The notes under the pieces: generated by a model
Database searches by the model: none
Told to the model about the DNA's origin: nothing
What the model saw: only the letters and a program-made list of their open reading frames with translations
Part shown: piece by piece, positions 48,795 to 60,829 of the stretch
Layout of the letters: each line of letters opens with the position of its first letter
Numbering within the stretch: the stretch's first letter is position 1
Translations under genes and position numbers: made by a program
Source of the DNA: Dallia pectoralis
Taxonomy: Eukaryota; Chordata; Actinopteri; Esociformes; Umbridae
Direction: 5' to 3'
Length of the DNA: 64,000 nt
Assembly (NCBI GenBank): GCA_029465975.1
Contig: CM055755.1
Location: forward strand, 11,240,734-11,304,733

Positions 48795-48831
48795 CAGTAA
48801 TATTTTTTTGGCTTCTCAATGCGTGTATGTG

Positions 48832-49565
48832 TACTACTGTTCAAAGGTTTGTGGTCACATACAAATGCTAATATTTTCTATTAAAATAACATAAAATTGA
48901 TTGGAAATATAGCGTAGACTTGGTTAATGTTTTAAATGATAATTGTAGCTGGAATTGTTTGATTTCTAATTGTTTGATTTCTACATATGCGTACAGAGGC
49001 CCATTATCAGCAACCATCGTACCTTTGTTTTTTTAAATGGCTAATTTATCATTCTAAAACCCTTTTGCAATTATGTTAGCACAGCTAAAAACCTTTTTTG
49101 TTAAAGTAATAATACAGTCATTTTTTAGGCTAGTTTAGCATCTGGAGCATCAGCTGTTGTGGGTTCGATTGTGGGCTCAAAATAGCCAGGAACAAATAAC
49201 TTTCTGCTGATTCTCATCAGTCTATTCTTTTAAGGCTAACTCATGTGAGAATTGTTAAGAAACTGAAGGTCTTGTTCAACAATATATGCTACTTTTTTTA
49301 CAGAACAGCGCACTGGTTCTAACTAGAATTAGAAGAGGAGTGGGAGGCCCTGGTCTGCAACTGAGCAAAAGGACAAACGTGTCTAGTTTAAGAACGAGGC
49401 ACCTCACTGCTTCTCAACTAGCAGCTGCAGTAAATAGTACCTACAAAATGCCAGTCTCAGACTGGGATTCTGGGGTCATATAAGCAGAGTTGCAAATAAA
49501 AAAGCCATCTCAGGCTGGTCAATAAAAAGAAAATATTAGGATAGGCAAAATAATAAAGACACTTG
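48832..49565 (+). mobile_element. Tc1/mariner-like transposon, truncated and decayed
   Basis: Starts TA|CTACTGTTCAAAGGTTTG. It contains blocks I know from salmonid-type Tc1 elements: GAGGCCCATTATCAGCAACC, CTTTTGCAATTATGTTAGCA, GGAGCATCAGCTGTTGTGGG, then transposase-coding pieces such as AGAGGAGTGGGAGGCCCTGG and AACTAGCAGCTGCAGTAAAT. The transposase start reads ATGGCCAGGAACAAATAA, an immediate stop. The right half and right TIR are missing. Confidence 0.75.
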
Positions 49566-50838
49566 GGAGAAAAAGAAATCGCGCTTGATTAACTTACATT
49601 TGGTGTGATAATGCTTTGTGTCTTTGCATACCTGATCACATTTTGGAGTAGGCCTATAAACAACTGATTGTGTAATTGACCTACAATATCCCGACAATAT
49701 TATTTTTTCTCGAATATTGATCTATGGAATACTCCTCATGTATCAAATTATGCATCGCTTTATGAGTACAGGTATTTTGATTTGTGTAATTAATTACAAT
49801 AAACACAGTTGTAAGGGAACCATAGAAGGATTTACCACTAGTTTGCCTGCCAAAAACATTTGATCTGGTAGAAAGACAATAGCTTGTGTTCGATTACTTT
49901 ACGACAGCAAGCCATTAATAATGCACTATTTTTATATATCACCTATTTTTATGTTATGATGTTATTTGTTATTCAATTTCACAGATGTTGCAGCGTTTGG
50001 CTGTTAGTAGAGTCATAAATCCTAGCTCCTTTCACCCCAAAATCATGTCGTTTCTCCCCATGTAGAAAGCAAATACATATGAAAATTGTGTCGGTGTACA
50101 TTAAACAAATGGACTATATAGAAATGTAACCGGTATGTTCTGCAAACGCATTCTGCAGGAACTACACCACACACATTTCTTCACAATTTCATAGAAAGGT
50201 GTTGTCATTTCTAAATGTTGACCGCTGTATGTACACAAAGAGGGCAATAGGCCACTTTAAAATGACAGCAGCGGTTTGATTTCACTCAAATATTAATACA
50301 GAATAGAGCCCAGTCTCTATCCGTCTGGCTTGAAAACGCATCATTCTGACCCTCTCAATTGACATCGTGGATTGAATCTGTTGGGTGTAAGGGTTGTGAT
50401 GCATATGGCCTTTAGGTGGCGCTAGTGTACTGGGGAAACGACTCTGCGGCATGAGAGTAATAAACTTGTTGTCGCAACTTCTCTATGTTATAAAATCAAG
50501 AAGGTTTGCACATGAACGGTGGATGACGCAGGCCTACAGAGGGAGGGATAACCCCATAAATATGTCTGCCTAATACAACGTATCAGACCGATTGAACATT
50601 GTTTGTACATCCGTCCACACATGACCACAGATTAATTCTGCATGTTTAGGCATTATGGGTCTTTTCTGCATCCTTCTGGTTGGTCTCACCACGGTTGATC
50701 TGCATTGGACACTTATGGTGACTGGCTTAACTGCATATAGTGTTCACTATGTTTACAGTTTACACGACTTGGCTATATGCACATGCTGCTGCTTTATTTA
50801 TTCTCATCGCCTACGTATGTTAGATCCCCTCAAGCAAA

Positions 50839-50937
<99 letters not shown>

Positions 50938-51988
50938 AAGTAAATGAGTTAATGACCGCAGTAGAGAGGAGGGTGTGAAAGATGAGGATAACATCTTAAC
51001 GCCTTTATTTGGCAGAAAGACCATCAGGCTGTGTCAACATCTCCAGCCATACATGCCCACCCACGTTAATACTTGAGTCCAATACAATATAGTACATAGT
51101 TTCATCCCCATTTATGTTGTTACTATAATTGGAGTGAATGTAGGCTGTTCTGGGACCTGGAGCACAATATATTTCTTTGAAAGGTGATTCTGGCTCACCA
51201 CTTTACTCTTCTCTTTCTGTCTAAACACCACGACTTATTTTTATTAATTTCAGTTGCTATCTCTCTTTTTTATTCCCAGCACTTCATACCGACCTCCCAC
51301 GGTCGCTCCTCGTGACAGGATATTCCATTACGTTTATAAGGTCTTCATTAAGTTATCAGAGTCACCATTGAGAACCCCTTACATACTATTAAGAAAGCAA
51401 GGCTTTTTTCCTTTTCTTTTTTTTCTTTTCATTTTTCTTAGTATTCTCTTTGATGTTTTTTGTGATTGTATTGTTTGTGAAATATTTGTTAAAATTGTGA
51501 ATAAAAAAACAAGAAAGCAAGGCTTGACACAGCCAGGATTTTTGTACAGGCCATATACAAAGCCCAACCAGAGCTATGGGGCATTTGGTACATGCCAGCT
51601 GTAACAACTTTTCACACACAAAAGGTGCAATAAAAACTAGAGATGTTCTCGTGATGGTGACTTATTCACGACAAGACTCAAATGTAGACAAAATGTTGGT
51701 GTTCAAGCAAGTGGTGCAATATTAAGGCCAGGCAGTATTCATATGTCATATCTGAAAGACATACTGAAAACCAATAATCACACATTGCATCTTTAACTGG
51801 GATCAATCACTTGAGTGATGCTCGCAACAAATCTCAGTGGACTCGCAGAGTTGTGTTTCCGCGTCTGGTATAGGAAAAGGGAGGTCGAATCTCTCCCCAT
51901 TGTATAAAGGCAGTCTCTGTGTGAGATCTCGGTACCTGCAACTCCTCTGCCACGTGTAAGACACCTCGTACTAGTGTGTGGACCTTAC

Positions 51989-52024
<36 letters not shown>

Positions 52025-52261
52025 ACTGGGAAACCCCCGACGAGTTGAAGTGCGTATAGCCAATGCTGCAAACTAGAGCTGTCCAGTCGGGTGGTGCTGA
52101 AACCCAGGAGCCTCTCATTCCCTTTGTGACCTGATGAGAGAATAATAATAACTTTGGATATTAATACTGCAAACAGCACGAGGACTATGCTGCATAAAAA
52201 ATGCAATGCATAAAATACATAACTGATGCGATTCAAGCATCAACAAATAGCAACTAAGTGA
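49566..52261. other. Intergenic stretch without a recognised gene
   Basis: Mostly AT-rich unique sequence. A (GT)n microsatellite of about 49 repeats lies at 50839-50936 and a shorter one at 51994-52019. No open frame with recognisable protein on either strand. Confidence 0.6.
50839..50936. repeat. (GT)n microsatellite
   Basis: About 49 uninterrupted GT dinucleotides. Confidence 0.99.
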
Positions 52262-52475
52262 AAACGACCACGCCGGACTAGTTGGAGTGTTGCCCACCCT
52301 CGGCGTCACTTCAGCGGGCGTGTGTGCAGCAGCAGCAGCCGTGTTCCTGCAGAACCTTGAACATACTCCGGGGGGAGAACAGAGAGAGAGAGGCTCCAGA
52401 CCTGTGAGGTACGCTCGAGTCTTATTTGCACAAGGAAATCAATGCATATTAGGGCACTCGTCCTACGAAGCGAAC
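52262..52475 (+). promoter_or_regulatory. Candidate promoter/5'UTR of the MGCVSSK gene
   Basis: A CpG-richer block (CGCCGG, GGCGTC, GCGGGCG) with a CAG-CAG-CAG run (52328-52337) precedes an ATG in context GCGAACATGG (A at -3, G at +4). No TATA box is evident at a suitable distance. Confidence 0.4.
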
Positions 52476-52506
52476 ATGGGCTGTGTCTCTTCCAAAACGG
52501 CAGTCG
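52476..52506 (+). CDS. First coding exon of an N-myristoylated protein (partial gene)
   Basis: ATG GGC TGT GTC TCT TCC AAA ACG GCA GTC G|GTAAGAG encodes MGCVSSKTAV and ends in phase 1. Gly2 followed by Cys3 and Ser/Lys gives a strong myristoylation plus palmitoylation signal, so the protein is expected at membranes. FAM131-family proteins start similarly (MGC-x-S-x-T-x-V-G, with the junction inside a Gly codon), and in mammals FAM131A neighbours EIF4G1. But no FAM131 second exon is visible here, so the identity is only a hypothesis. The only phase-compatible downstream exon candidate found is 61479-61572. Confidence 0.5.
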
Positions 52507-52945
52507 GTAAGAGTTTTGCATTTTTTTTTGTAATCTTAAAAGCACGTCCCACACACCGCCTGGTTCATTTAGACGGGTGTTAATTTGGGTGCTTAATTGG
52601 GAAGTCCTGCGCAGTAGATGGGAGTGCAATGAGCCATTAATCTGTGTAACTGTACTGAACATATTGCACTGTGGATCTTGTCGTCATCGTTAACTTTCAG
52701 AACAGAATTGGGTCGACCATAGTAAATCAGATGGGATTTGGGGTGGCTGTGCTGATTTGGGAGGAGCCGAGCTGCGGGATGGATAGAAAGGGGTGGCAAC
52801 ATCTGATCCGAGAGCTGATCCAACTGCTTGTTGGTTAGGCGCGCGCGTCTAGGGGGAGAGGAAGAGGATTGTCGTGTTTCTGTTGAAGAATGCAGAGATA
52901 AAGAGGTTGTATGTTTATATGGACACACTCATCCAGCCGGGCGCC

Positions 52946-52981
52946 ATGGTTTTGACCGCATTGACCCAGTTTAGCTGCAAG
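52946..52981 (+). CDS. Candidate alternative first exon (MVLTALTQFSCK)
   Basis: GCGCCATGG is a near-ideal Kozak context. Twelve codons then meet the donor AAG|GTAAGA, ending in phase 0. That phase differs from the 52476 exon, so it would not join the same acceptors in frame. It would be a separate transcript or chance. Two upstream ATGs in the preceding bases stop quickly. Confidence 0.25.
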
Positions 52982-53609
52982 GTAAGATCTCGTATTGCTC
53001 TGATCTTGTCTGCTAATGCTTTCTGTGTGGTTGTTATGCGGGCTTGTCCAATCAGCTATTGTTGTGGTGGTATTATTAATCATATTATACGTGTTGCATT
53101 GGCTTGGTCTATAAGCATTCATTAGTTATTTTGCAGCGATAGATCGTAGAGGAGAGAGGCCACCCTATAGTCCTGAAACATTATTGATCAAATATAGGCT
53201 ATTTTAGTGGATGTTGATGTTACAGCATGCGCTTTATTACCCTGGGCAAAAGATAGAAATCATATTAAGCATAATAATGACTAAATATATGTCCCAGAGC
53301 CTAATCTGTTGTCGGTTTCGGACAGATGTCAGAAGTGAGGGCTGACTCCACTATTTGTCCTGTTTTTCTGCTGGTTGTTTACGTGATGTCATGGTGTTAT
53401 GCCCCTGTCTGATGTCTTTAAACCCACTGGTTGAAACTCTACACTGTTGTTTGCCATGGATCTATTCCTTGTGCGGTCCTGTGGACGTGATTCATTTGAT
53501 GGGGCCTTGCAGTATAGGGATAAATCACATGCGCCTTACATCTATCCGTCCGTCAACGCATGCATGTAATCACAGGCAGGCGCGCGCACACGCGCACCAC
53601 TCACACACG

Positions 53610-53618
53610 CACGCACGT

Positions 53619-53705
<87 letters not shown>
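53610..53705. repeat. (CA)n microsatellite with (GA)n end
   Basis: About 38 CA dinucleotides followed by GAGAGAGAGAGA. Confidence 0.98.
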
Positions 53706-53707
<2 letters not shown>

Positions 53708-54149
53708 AACGAAATAGCCTATACTGTTGATAGCAATAAACCAACTAGGGTGATTAATTTGATATGCCCAGGCCTATAAATCTGGGATCCAGGCCCCCTA
53801 ATTGCCTATCAGATTATCGCTTCTCGAGACACTTCTTGATGATAATGGCTTGCTGCTATTATTGTCCCAGCGCCTATCAGCACCTTGTAAGGAATGTGAC
53901 ATGTCAATATAGCCATCATATTGCTGCCAATGCTCCTAAATTAGCGGTGCTGCATGTTTCCAGTTTCAGTAACAGACCCATGTTGCAGTCATATACAAGA
54001 GAAAACCACCTGTTTGCCCATAATTGTGTGACATAACCGTTCGGCTGCATGGCCTTGACCTAATTCCTTTGATTTCCTCAGTCTTTCATTAAACCCGGAA
54101 GACAGGAGGAAGGCACACGGCCGTGGTCTATAGCAAGCTCCTGTTTCCA

Positions 54150-54350
54150 CGACAACGAGAGAGAGAGAGAGAGAGGGGAGAGAGAAAGGGGAGAGAGAGG
54201 GGGGGAGAGGGAAAGAGAGTGGAGAGAGATATGGAGAGAGAGAGAGGGGGAGAGGGAGAGAGAGATATGGAGAAAGTGAGGGAGGAGAGAGAGGGAGTGA
54301 GAGAGGGGGGAGAGAGAGAGAGCTGGAGAGAGAGAGAGAGAGAGAGACCT
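54150..54350. repeat. Purine-rich (GA)n/(GGGAGA)n tract
   Basis: About 200 bp of almost pure purine on the + strand (GAGAGA, GGGGGAGAGG, GATATGGAGA), capable of triplex formation. A short (CT)n follows at 54995-55040. Confidence 0.95.
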
Positions 54351-54997
54351 TGTCTTGGTGCATGGCGCAATAGGCGCTGGCTTTTAAAGCAAAGCAGAAA
54401 CATGTTATACTCTGATTACTAATCATAGGCATGCAGGGAAAATAGACAACATGAAAAATAAAAGATAAAGTGCAAGTGAACAAGTGATGTATCAGCCTAT
54501 ACAGCTGGCGGATGTCTACCAACCTGATCATGAGCTCATGAGCAACAGCACAACCTGATATCGTTTGAGAAAACACTTTGTGTCTATACGATTAAAACGC
54601 TCGATCATATTTTAATGTGTCTTCTATGCATGCCTTTATATTGCATGGATCAATTTTCATTTTCACTTGTCATCTCTCAGTTGGGGAGCGATTTGCGCAC
54701 CACACACACCTGATGAAATCCTTCAAATTACAGGAGAAATTATGACATATGGCTGAGGCATTATTACCAATTGATTTGTGTGGTTTGAGGTCTTAAGGCT
54801 ACATTTTTCATGTTTGAGGCTATATTTTTAAATAACGAAACCCAATCCATCTAACAGGAAAGGCGTTGAGTATCAGGCAATTTAAGGATGTTGTATAATC
54901 ATTGGCAGACTTTTATTGTTTCGCTAATTCTCCCCAATAACGGTCTCAGCATCAGGTCGATTCTGTCGTTATGGAAACATGAAGTGGGGTGTGTGTG

Positions 54998-55038
<41 letters not shown>

Positions 55039-55361
55039 ATGTGAGGTAACAGGACCTATGCACGGCTCGTCTACCCCACAGCAATCCATTGAGTGCGAGG
55101 ACTGTAAATCAACACACATCCGAAGGGAGCCACCGGGCACAGGCTCAAATGACAAACCAACGCCTCTCAGGCCCCTTCCATGAATCTAATTGACAAAACA
55201 GCGTGCGCATTCATCACCCCTCCGAACAATACTTTCATTAGCGAACGAGCAATGGATTCCGAGATACAAAACACCCGCAGGCATTTGATCTTAACCCATC
55301 CAATTAAATGCAGCTATTGAATCCCCCTGGAGCAACCCGAGCTCCCGCGCTAATGTAGGAC

Positions 55362-55885
55362 CTACTGTAGGTGAGTGATGCGGCCAGATATGTGTATATG
55401 CCTAACTGTAGGTGAGTGATGGGCCAGATATGTTGATATGCATTACTGTAGGTGAGTGATGGGTCCAGATATGTTGATATGTCTTACTGTAGGTGAGTGA
55501 TGGGGTCAGATATGTTGATATGCCTTACTGTAGGTGAGTGATGGGGCCAGATATGTTGATATGCCTTACTGTAGGTGAGTGATGGGGTCCAGATATGTTG
55601 ATATGCCTTACTGTAGGTGAGTGATGGGGTCCAGATATGTTGATATGCCTTACTGTAGGTGAGTGATGGGGCCAGATATGTTGATATGCCTTACTGTAGG
55701 TGAGTGATGGGGTCCAGATATGTTGATATGCCTTACTGTAGGTGAGTGATGGGGTCCAGATATGTTGATATGCCTTACTGTAGGTGAGTGATGGGGTCCA
55801 GATATGTTGATATGCCTTACTGTAGGTGAGTGATGGGGCCAGATATGTTGATATGCCTTATTGTAGGTGAGTGATGGGGCCAGAT
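55362..55885. repeat. 41-42-bp minisatellite with a 5' splice-site core
   Basis: About 13 copies of TTACTGTAGGTGAGTGATGG plus GG(T)CCAGATATGTTGATATGCC. Each unit carries TAG|GTGAGT, a near-consensus U1 target. Confidence 0.95.
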
Positions 55886-56509
55886 ATGTTGAGTTCAATG
55901 TCAGCGATGGGTTCGGCGTCTGATGGAGCGAAGTGTCGCTCAATATACACGCTGTAGCTACGATTCTCTAAGGAAAAAAGCAAAATATTAATTAGGAAAT
56001 GGCATTGAGACACTGATCGATAGAAGGATTTTTGTTTTTGATATTCCACTTTCTAATACTAAATTACTCGTGCCACATGTTTATGGCCCATGTCTGGTTG
56101 GTTAAATAGACTTGTTGTATTATGTTATGCATTTAAAACCACGATAACAGCATATCACACATTAACACACGTTAACCTAATCTTAGTGCTAAACATTCTT
56201 AAGCGTGTTTATGAATACGGTATGCAACCATGGTTTATTGTCCAGAGAGTATTCTGTAAAAGATTTGTGGCAACTATCACTGAAAGGGTGCCACCGTAGT
56301 GCCAGGTTTAGGAGCAAGGGCATACATCTGTATTTTTCTCTTTAGCAAAACGGGGTTCATTGAGATTTGGAGGAATTGTATGACGCCCATTTATTTTTAT
56401 TTAGGCCCATCGGTTAGGGCCTTACACTACTGCGGAAGGGGTGTTCAAGTGCTAGGAGCTGGGAGGATTAGATGGTGTATTTTGACATGGTCTGCAGATT
56501 GTTTAAAGT

Positions 56510-56985
56510 ACACCTGCTCGTTAACCTAATTAGCCTAACAGCGAATCATGTGGCTGCAACTCACTATATTAAGCATGCAGACTTTGTTAAGAGGTTCAGT
56601 TGTTGATTGACCAAAACATTTGATTAAGCAAAAGTGTGGTCTCATCATCTTTATCCATAGAATTGTTTGCGCCGGAAGGGGTGGCCCCATATTTCAGGAG
56701 GAGCTGACCTGGGATTTTACACTCGAGTTTACAAAGATTGGTGCGATATACGAAAAGCATTCAGTGAGCGGCAGTTCTGTGGGCAAAAACATCTTGTTAA
56801 TCAGATCAGGTCAGAGGAGGATTGCCAGAGTCGTTCAGGCTGACAGAAAGGCCATAACCACTCTGTACAACGAAGGGCATCTCTGAAGGCTCAAGGATTC
56901 GAAGTTTGAAGCCAGTGGCGTCAAAATGGGGTCATACCAATATCCAATGGGTTTGGCTATATGAAAGTGGCCCGGTGAGAGTTTA
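56510..56985 (+). mobile_element. Tc1/mariner-like transposon relic
   Basis: Blocks GTGGCTGCAACTCA, GTGAGCGGCAGTTCTGTGGG, AGGTCAGAGGAGGATTGCCA and GCTGACAGAAAGGC match a very common fish DNA transposon. The end AAAGTGGCCCGGTGAGAG (56965-56982) resembles its AAGTGGCCGGTGAG terminus. Most of the transposase is deleted. Confidence 0.65.
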
Positions 56986-57663
56986 TTTGATGATAGACGG
57001 TCACTGCTCCTCTGATCTCTGTGTAGGCAATACACAATTAGCCTGTTGGACAAAAACATTAGGAGCTTTGCCTGCATGACATAGCATGAATGCAGACCCC
57101 TCTCATCACCCTCTTTGGTATCTCACTTAAAGTGACTCCTTTCCTCCCATTAGGCCATTCTTAGTCGTTGTTATTTTCATATTTTACACAGGTTTATAAT
57201 TGAGCCTTATCTCGTTGCTAAGGGACACTACGCTGAGATACCACTAAGGGCCCGCTGACCATTCAAAACACGCCCCCTCGGGTAATAAGCCCCCGCAGTG
57301 GCTACACTGGATCCCTCCAGAGGCATGGTTGGCATGGTGATTGATCTTCTGCAGTTCACCTGCGTTCTCTCCTTCCGACAGTGCCAGTGCCCCTCTACGG
57401 TCCAACATTGCGCGTGGACTGGAGCGAAGAGAACTCAATGTCTGACCTCGTGCTCTTGGGAAACACGCGGACCTGCTTGGCTCGCAGATTCATTCTCAAC
57501 ACGGCGCTAGGGACACTGGACCACCGTGAGGTGCTGATTCTCTCCACACATAGTTGTCGGTCCTTGACCACTCCGCCTACCCTGGCAATGCTGAGCGGCT
57601 ATAGCGATCAGGCACTGCATTCACGAACGGCAGTGTGTCAGGAGATGTTTTCACGAGTTGCAT

Positions 57664-58038
57664 AGCGCGGTAAAGTTAGTTTTTACGATGGACATTCGGT
57701 GGATATTCATATTCACTAGTGAAAATTACCGGTTCAGGAGAGTGACCACCATCGATTCCTGATGAGCTTATGTTTCAAAAGTGCTATATTCTGACTTGGG
57801 GGAAGATGCCCTACAATCCACAGCTTTTAGTTTATTAAAAATTTGTTGAAAATTTCCGAGTTGACCCTTTAATGTTCAATAGCATCTACAGCATCAATGG
57901 CTTTTGTAGCCATCACATATTTTCTGTAGATGCTATTGAACTTTAAAGGGTCAACAATTTAAATGAACTGTCAATAATTTTCACTAGTGAATATGAATAT
58001 CCACCGAATGTCCATCGTAAAACTAACTTTACCTCGCT
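57664..58038. mobile_element. 375-bp palindromic MITE with 9-bp target duplication (MULE-like)
   Basis: Perfect GAGTTGCAT duplications (57655-57663 and 58039-58047) flank inverted repeats AGCGCGGTAAAGTTAG / AGCGAGGTAAAGTTAG. These extend through ACGATGGACATTCGGTGGAT and ATTCATATTCACTAGTGAAA. A second inverted pair (GCATCTACAG / CTGTAGATGC) lies at the centre. A 9-bp duplication with long TIRs suggests a Mutator-like non-autonomous element. Confidence 0.8.
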
Positions 58039-59199
58039 GAGTTGCATGCGTATTGATGAGGCCTATGGAGTTTACTCAAATTTGCACTTGGTGGAACTGC
58101 TATAATGATTGCGTCTTCATCATATTCCATTAGTCAGCCCATCTGAACTTGACATTTGCATCACTAGTACGATAATATGTTTGACTCTCAGTGGTTCTTT
58201 TGAAAATGGCCCAGCATGACCAAAACCAACGTTTTGCCTGTTTAGATGTTCTCTACTGTTTTCATGAAATATCTAGCCTAGTAGGTTACAGAGGAACCCA
58301 ATATGAAAGTCAGAGCTAACATTATTGCGAATGTAGTTCTCATTGCAGTCATATAGCTCGAGATGTAAAGCAGAAAATTATTTTCTCAACATTTTCTTGT
58401 TTAATAATTACCTAATTAACCATATGCCGTCCGAGTCGTTAACTAGACTTAGATTCCACTTTGGGTTCCACCGTTTTGTTTTTCATTAAATGTTCACCTG
58501 TTAGTTATCTAATTATTCGCAAGTCATTCAAAGTAATTAGCAATTCATTTTTAATGCGGTCTTCAAACAGGCATCTCAATGGCACTGAATATAACACCTC
58601 ATTGCCTGGGACTAAATGCAATCAAACAGCTCTACTAAACGAGAGTTAGGTGAAGGCAACGGTCTCATTTACAGTGGAGGCTTCTGCCCTTCTTCTGACT
58701 GACTGCATGGTTCTGGTTTTGCACATGCTAGGGTGTCGGCAGTGCAACTTATGTTCCCATTGGGTTGTTTTGAGCAAGTGACAGGGCTACTGCCTCCACC
58801 TCTGCTCCATCTTTTCTAACTAACTCTCTGTGCATACATATCGACTGACTGGCATAATCATTGAATGTTTAGGCTATTATACCAACAATGTTTAATAGTT
58901 TAGACAGTTGGCAATAATTCGTTTATGCATTGAGCCGGCTCATATAGAATCCAGAGACTATCTTGTTAAGTGCATATTACCTCTATTTACAGTCTCCTGT
59001 TGCCCAGAAGGAGTAAATTAAAGTTAGCAGGTTGCGGGAATAATTCACTGATGAATCGGTTTAATCTTATTTAGCCTGGCTATCAGCGAGCGCCATCTGG
59101 ATCTAGAGCCAGCACTACCAACGAGGCTCTATTCAATACTGCATCTTGGATCTGGAATAGATCTGCGGCCAGGGATAGTATGCTGGTTGGCCTTTATGA

Positions 59200-59640
59200 G
59201 ACACGTCGCTGAAGTGCGTGCCCATAAGCGCGTGCCCATCGCCCGACAGACGCTCCGTGGGTGTGCACGCGTGTCGCGCTGTGGTCTTCACGTTCCGCAA
59301 GCAGCGCACAAGCAGCTTCCATTTCTATACCAGACAGTGATGAATTTAGATCAGTTGAGTGTTCAGGCTGCAGAATAACGCACCCCAGCCTGTTACACGA
59401 GCAAACAAACCCGAGGGGCTGCAGTATAAAGGACGCTTAATTTTGGCCATCCGTTGTGTTTGTGACGTCACGCACGGATCGCCGACCCACGTATCCATGG
59501 GAGAAACCGTTCCCTGGCGACCGGTTGCTATAGAAATGCTCATCTAATTGAAAGTTGAACAGCAGAGAACCGTTGTCGGAGCACACGGGCACAGTGTCGG
59601 TGTGGCATGTCGGGAAACAGGGACTCGATGTGCATCCTGT
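59200..59640. promoter_or_regulatory. Candidate promoter-like block with CRE and X-box-like sites
   Basis: A palindromic CRE TGACGTCA sits at 59463-59470. About 55 bp on is CCCTGGCGACCGGTTGCTAT (59512-59531), resembling an RFX X-box with paired GTTGCYAT-like arms. Upstream are several CGCGTG/GTGCACGCG elements. CpG density is higher than in the flanks. No transcript evidence is available. Confidence 0.3.
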
Positions 59641-60829
59641 TGTCTTTGGATAAGATGCTCTTCTGCCAGAAAACAAGGGGCGTTGTCTGCACGGATAACG
59701 GAACACTGGTATTTCACTGATGTCAATTGTAGTCCTTGTTGCATGTAATATATCAGTGTGTTTATTTGTTTTGAATGTCTTAATGTTAATGCATTGATTT
59801 CTCACAAAAATGCCACATTTTTTAAGGCTATATGGTAATCAGTGGCACTGGAGTGGTGTTGGCCAATGCAAAAAAAATATATACTTGTTGGCCATTGCAG
59901 TGTCTGCCTGTCTGATATTCATGTCTCTCTAGTTGCAACATAAAGTGTCTTCGTTTTTTAATGAAATATATTCTTTATCTAGGGGAGACTGTGGCTAGAT
60001 GTCATGAAGGCTGGTCAAATTGCTAATTTCCTGTAATCATTTATAAATACAAATTTCCTGTATTGAGGAGGTCATCCATGTTGTCAATTCCGGTCAGGAT
60101 TTAAAAAAATTAGGGTGAGACAGTTTATGCTATGTTTTTAATGAGTGAAAGTAGATAACAAAGAGTTTTTTAAAATAGCTTTATAATTGGAGTATTCATC
60201 AACATTTAGTTTGTTAAAAAGGGAGAGCTTTTGGAATTTGGTATTTTCTTGGTGAAAGATGTATTACTGATGTAATGATGGGTTGTTTGTTAGAATATGT
60301 CCAGCCAAATGTTGTTGAGCAGATGTGTAAAATACTTATTCCTCATACATCGATATATGTTTCACAAGCTTTAACAACCCAGTTGTCATATGTAATTAGA
60401 GTACTGTAGTTTACAGGGCACTACAGATTATGTGTTTTGGTTGGTTCTTTTTCTTATCCAACCCTGTTTTGTAAAAACTGAGCCTCGCAAAAGGTGCCAT
60501 TGTTTTGTAAGGAGAAAGTGTTCTTGGTCAATTTACCTGGTTAAAGAAATTTTACCAGATCAATGTCAGAGAATATCTGTGTGCTTTATGCACCTAGCTT
60601 GTTTAGTCCAGTTGAATTGAAGCATAGTGTTTTCCTTTGTGTCTTGTTCGTTTTGCGAGGTAAGAATGCACAAATGGCATGAGGTTGCAGACCAAATAAC
60701 GGCATGCATTGTTGTCTGCTTTGATGAGGTGGTCTTAGACCGCTTTCAAATGAACCTTAGGATTCTTTTAAAGTGAGAACGCAATCCAACTCAAGTGACC
60801 AAATATGCTGTGTAATTGTGGGTTTAATG

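Noticed and set aside
52476..52506. Src-family kinase (fyn/yes-like) first exon
   Set aside because: MGC plus Lys is shared by myristoylated proteins in general. The following residues and the very short exon do not match Src-family SH4 exons, and no SH3/SH2 exon follows.
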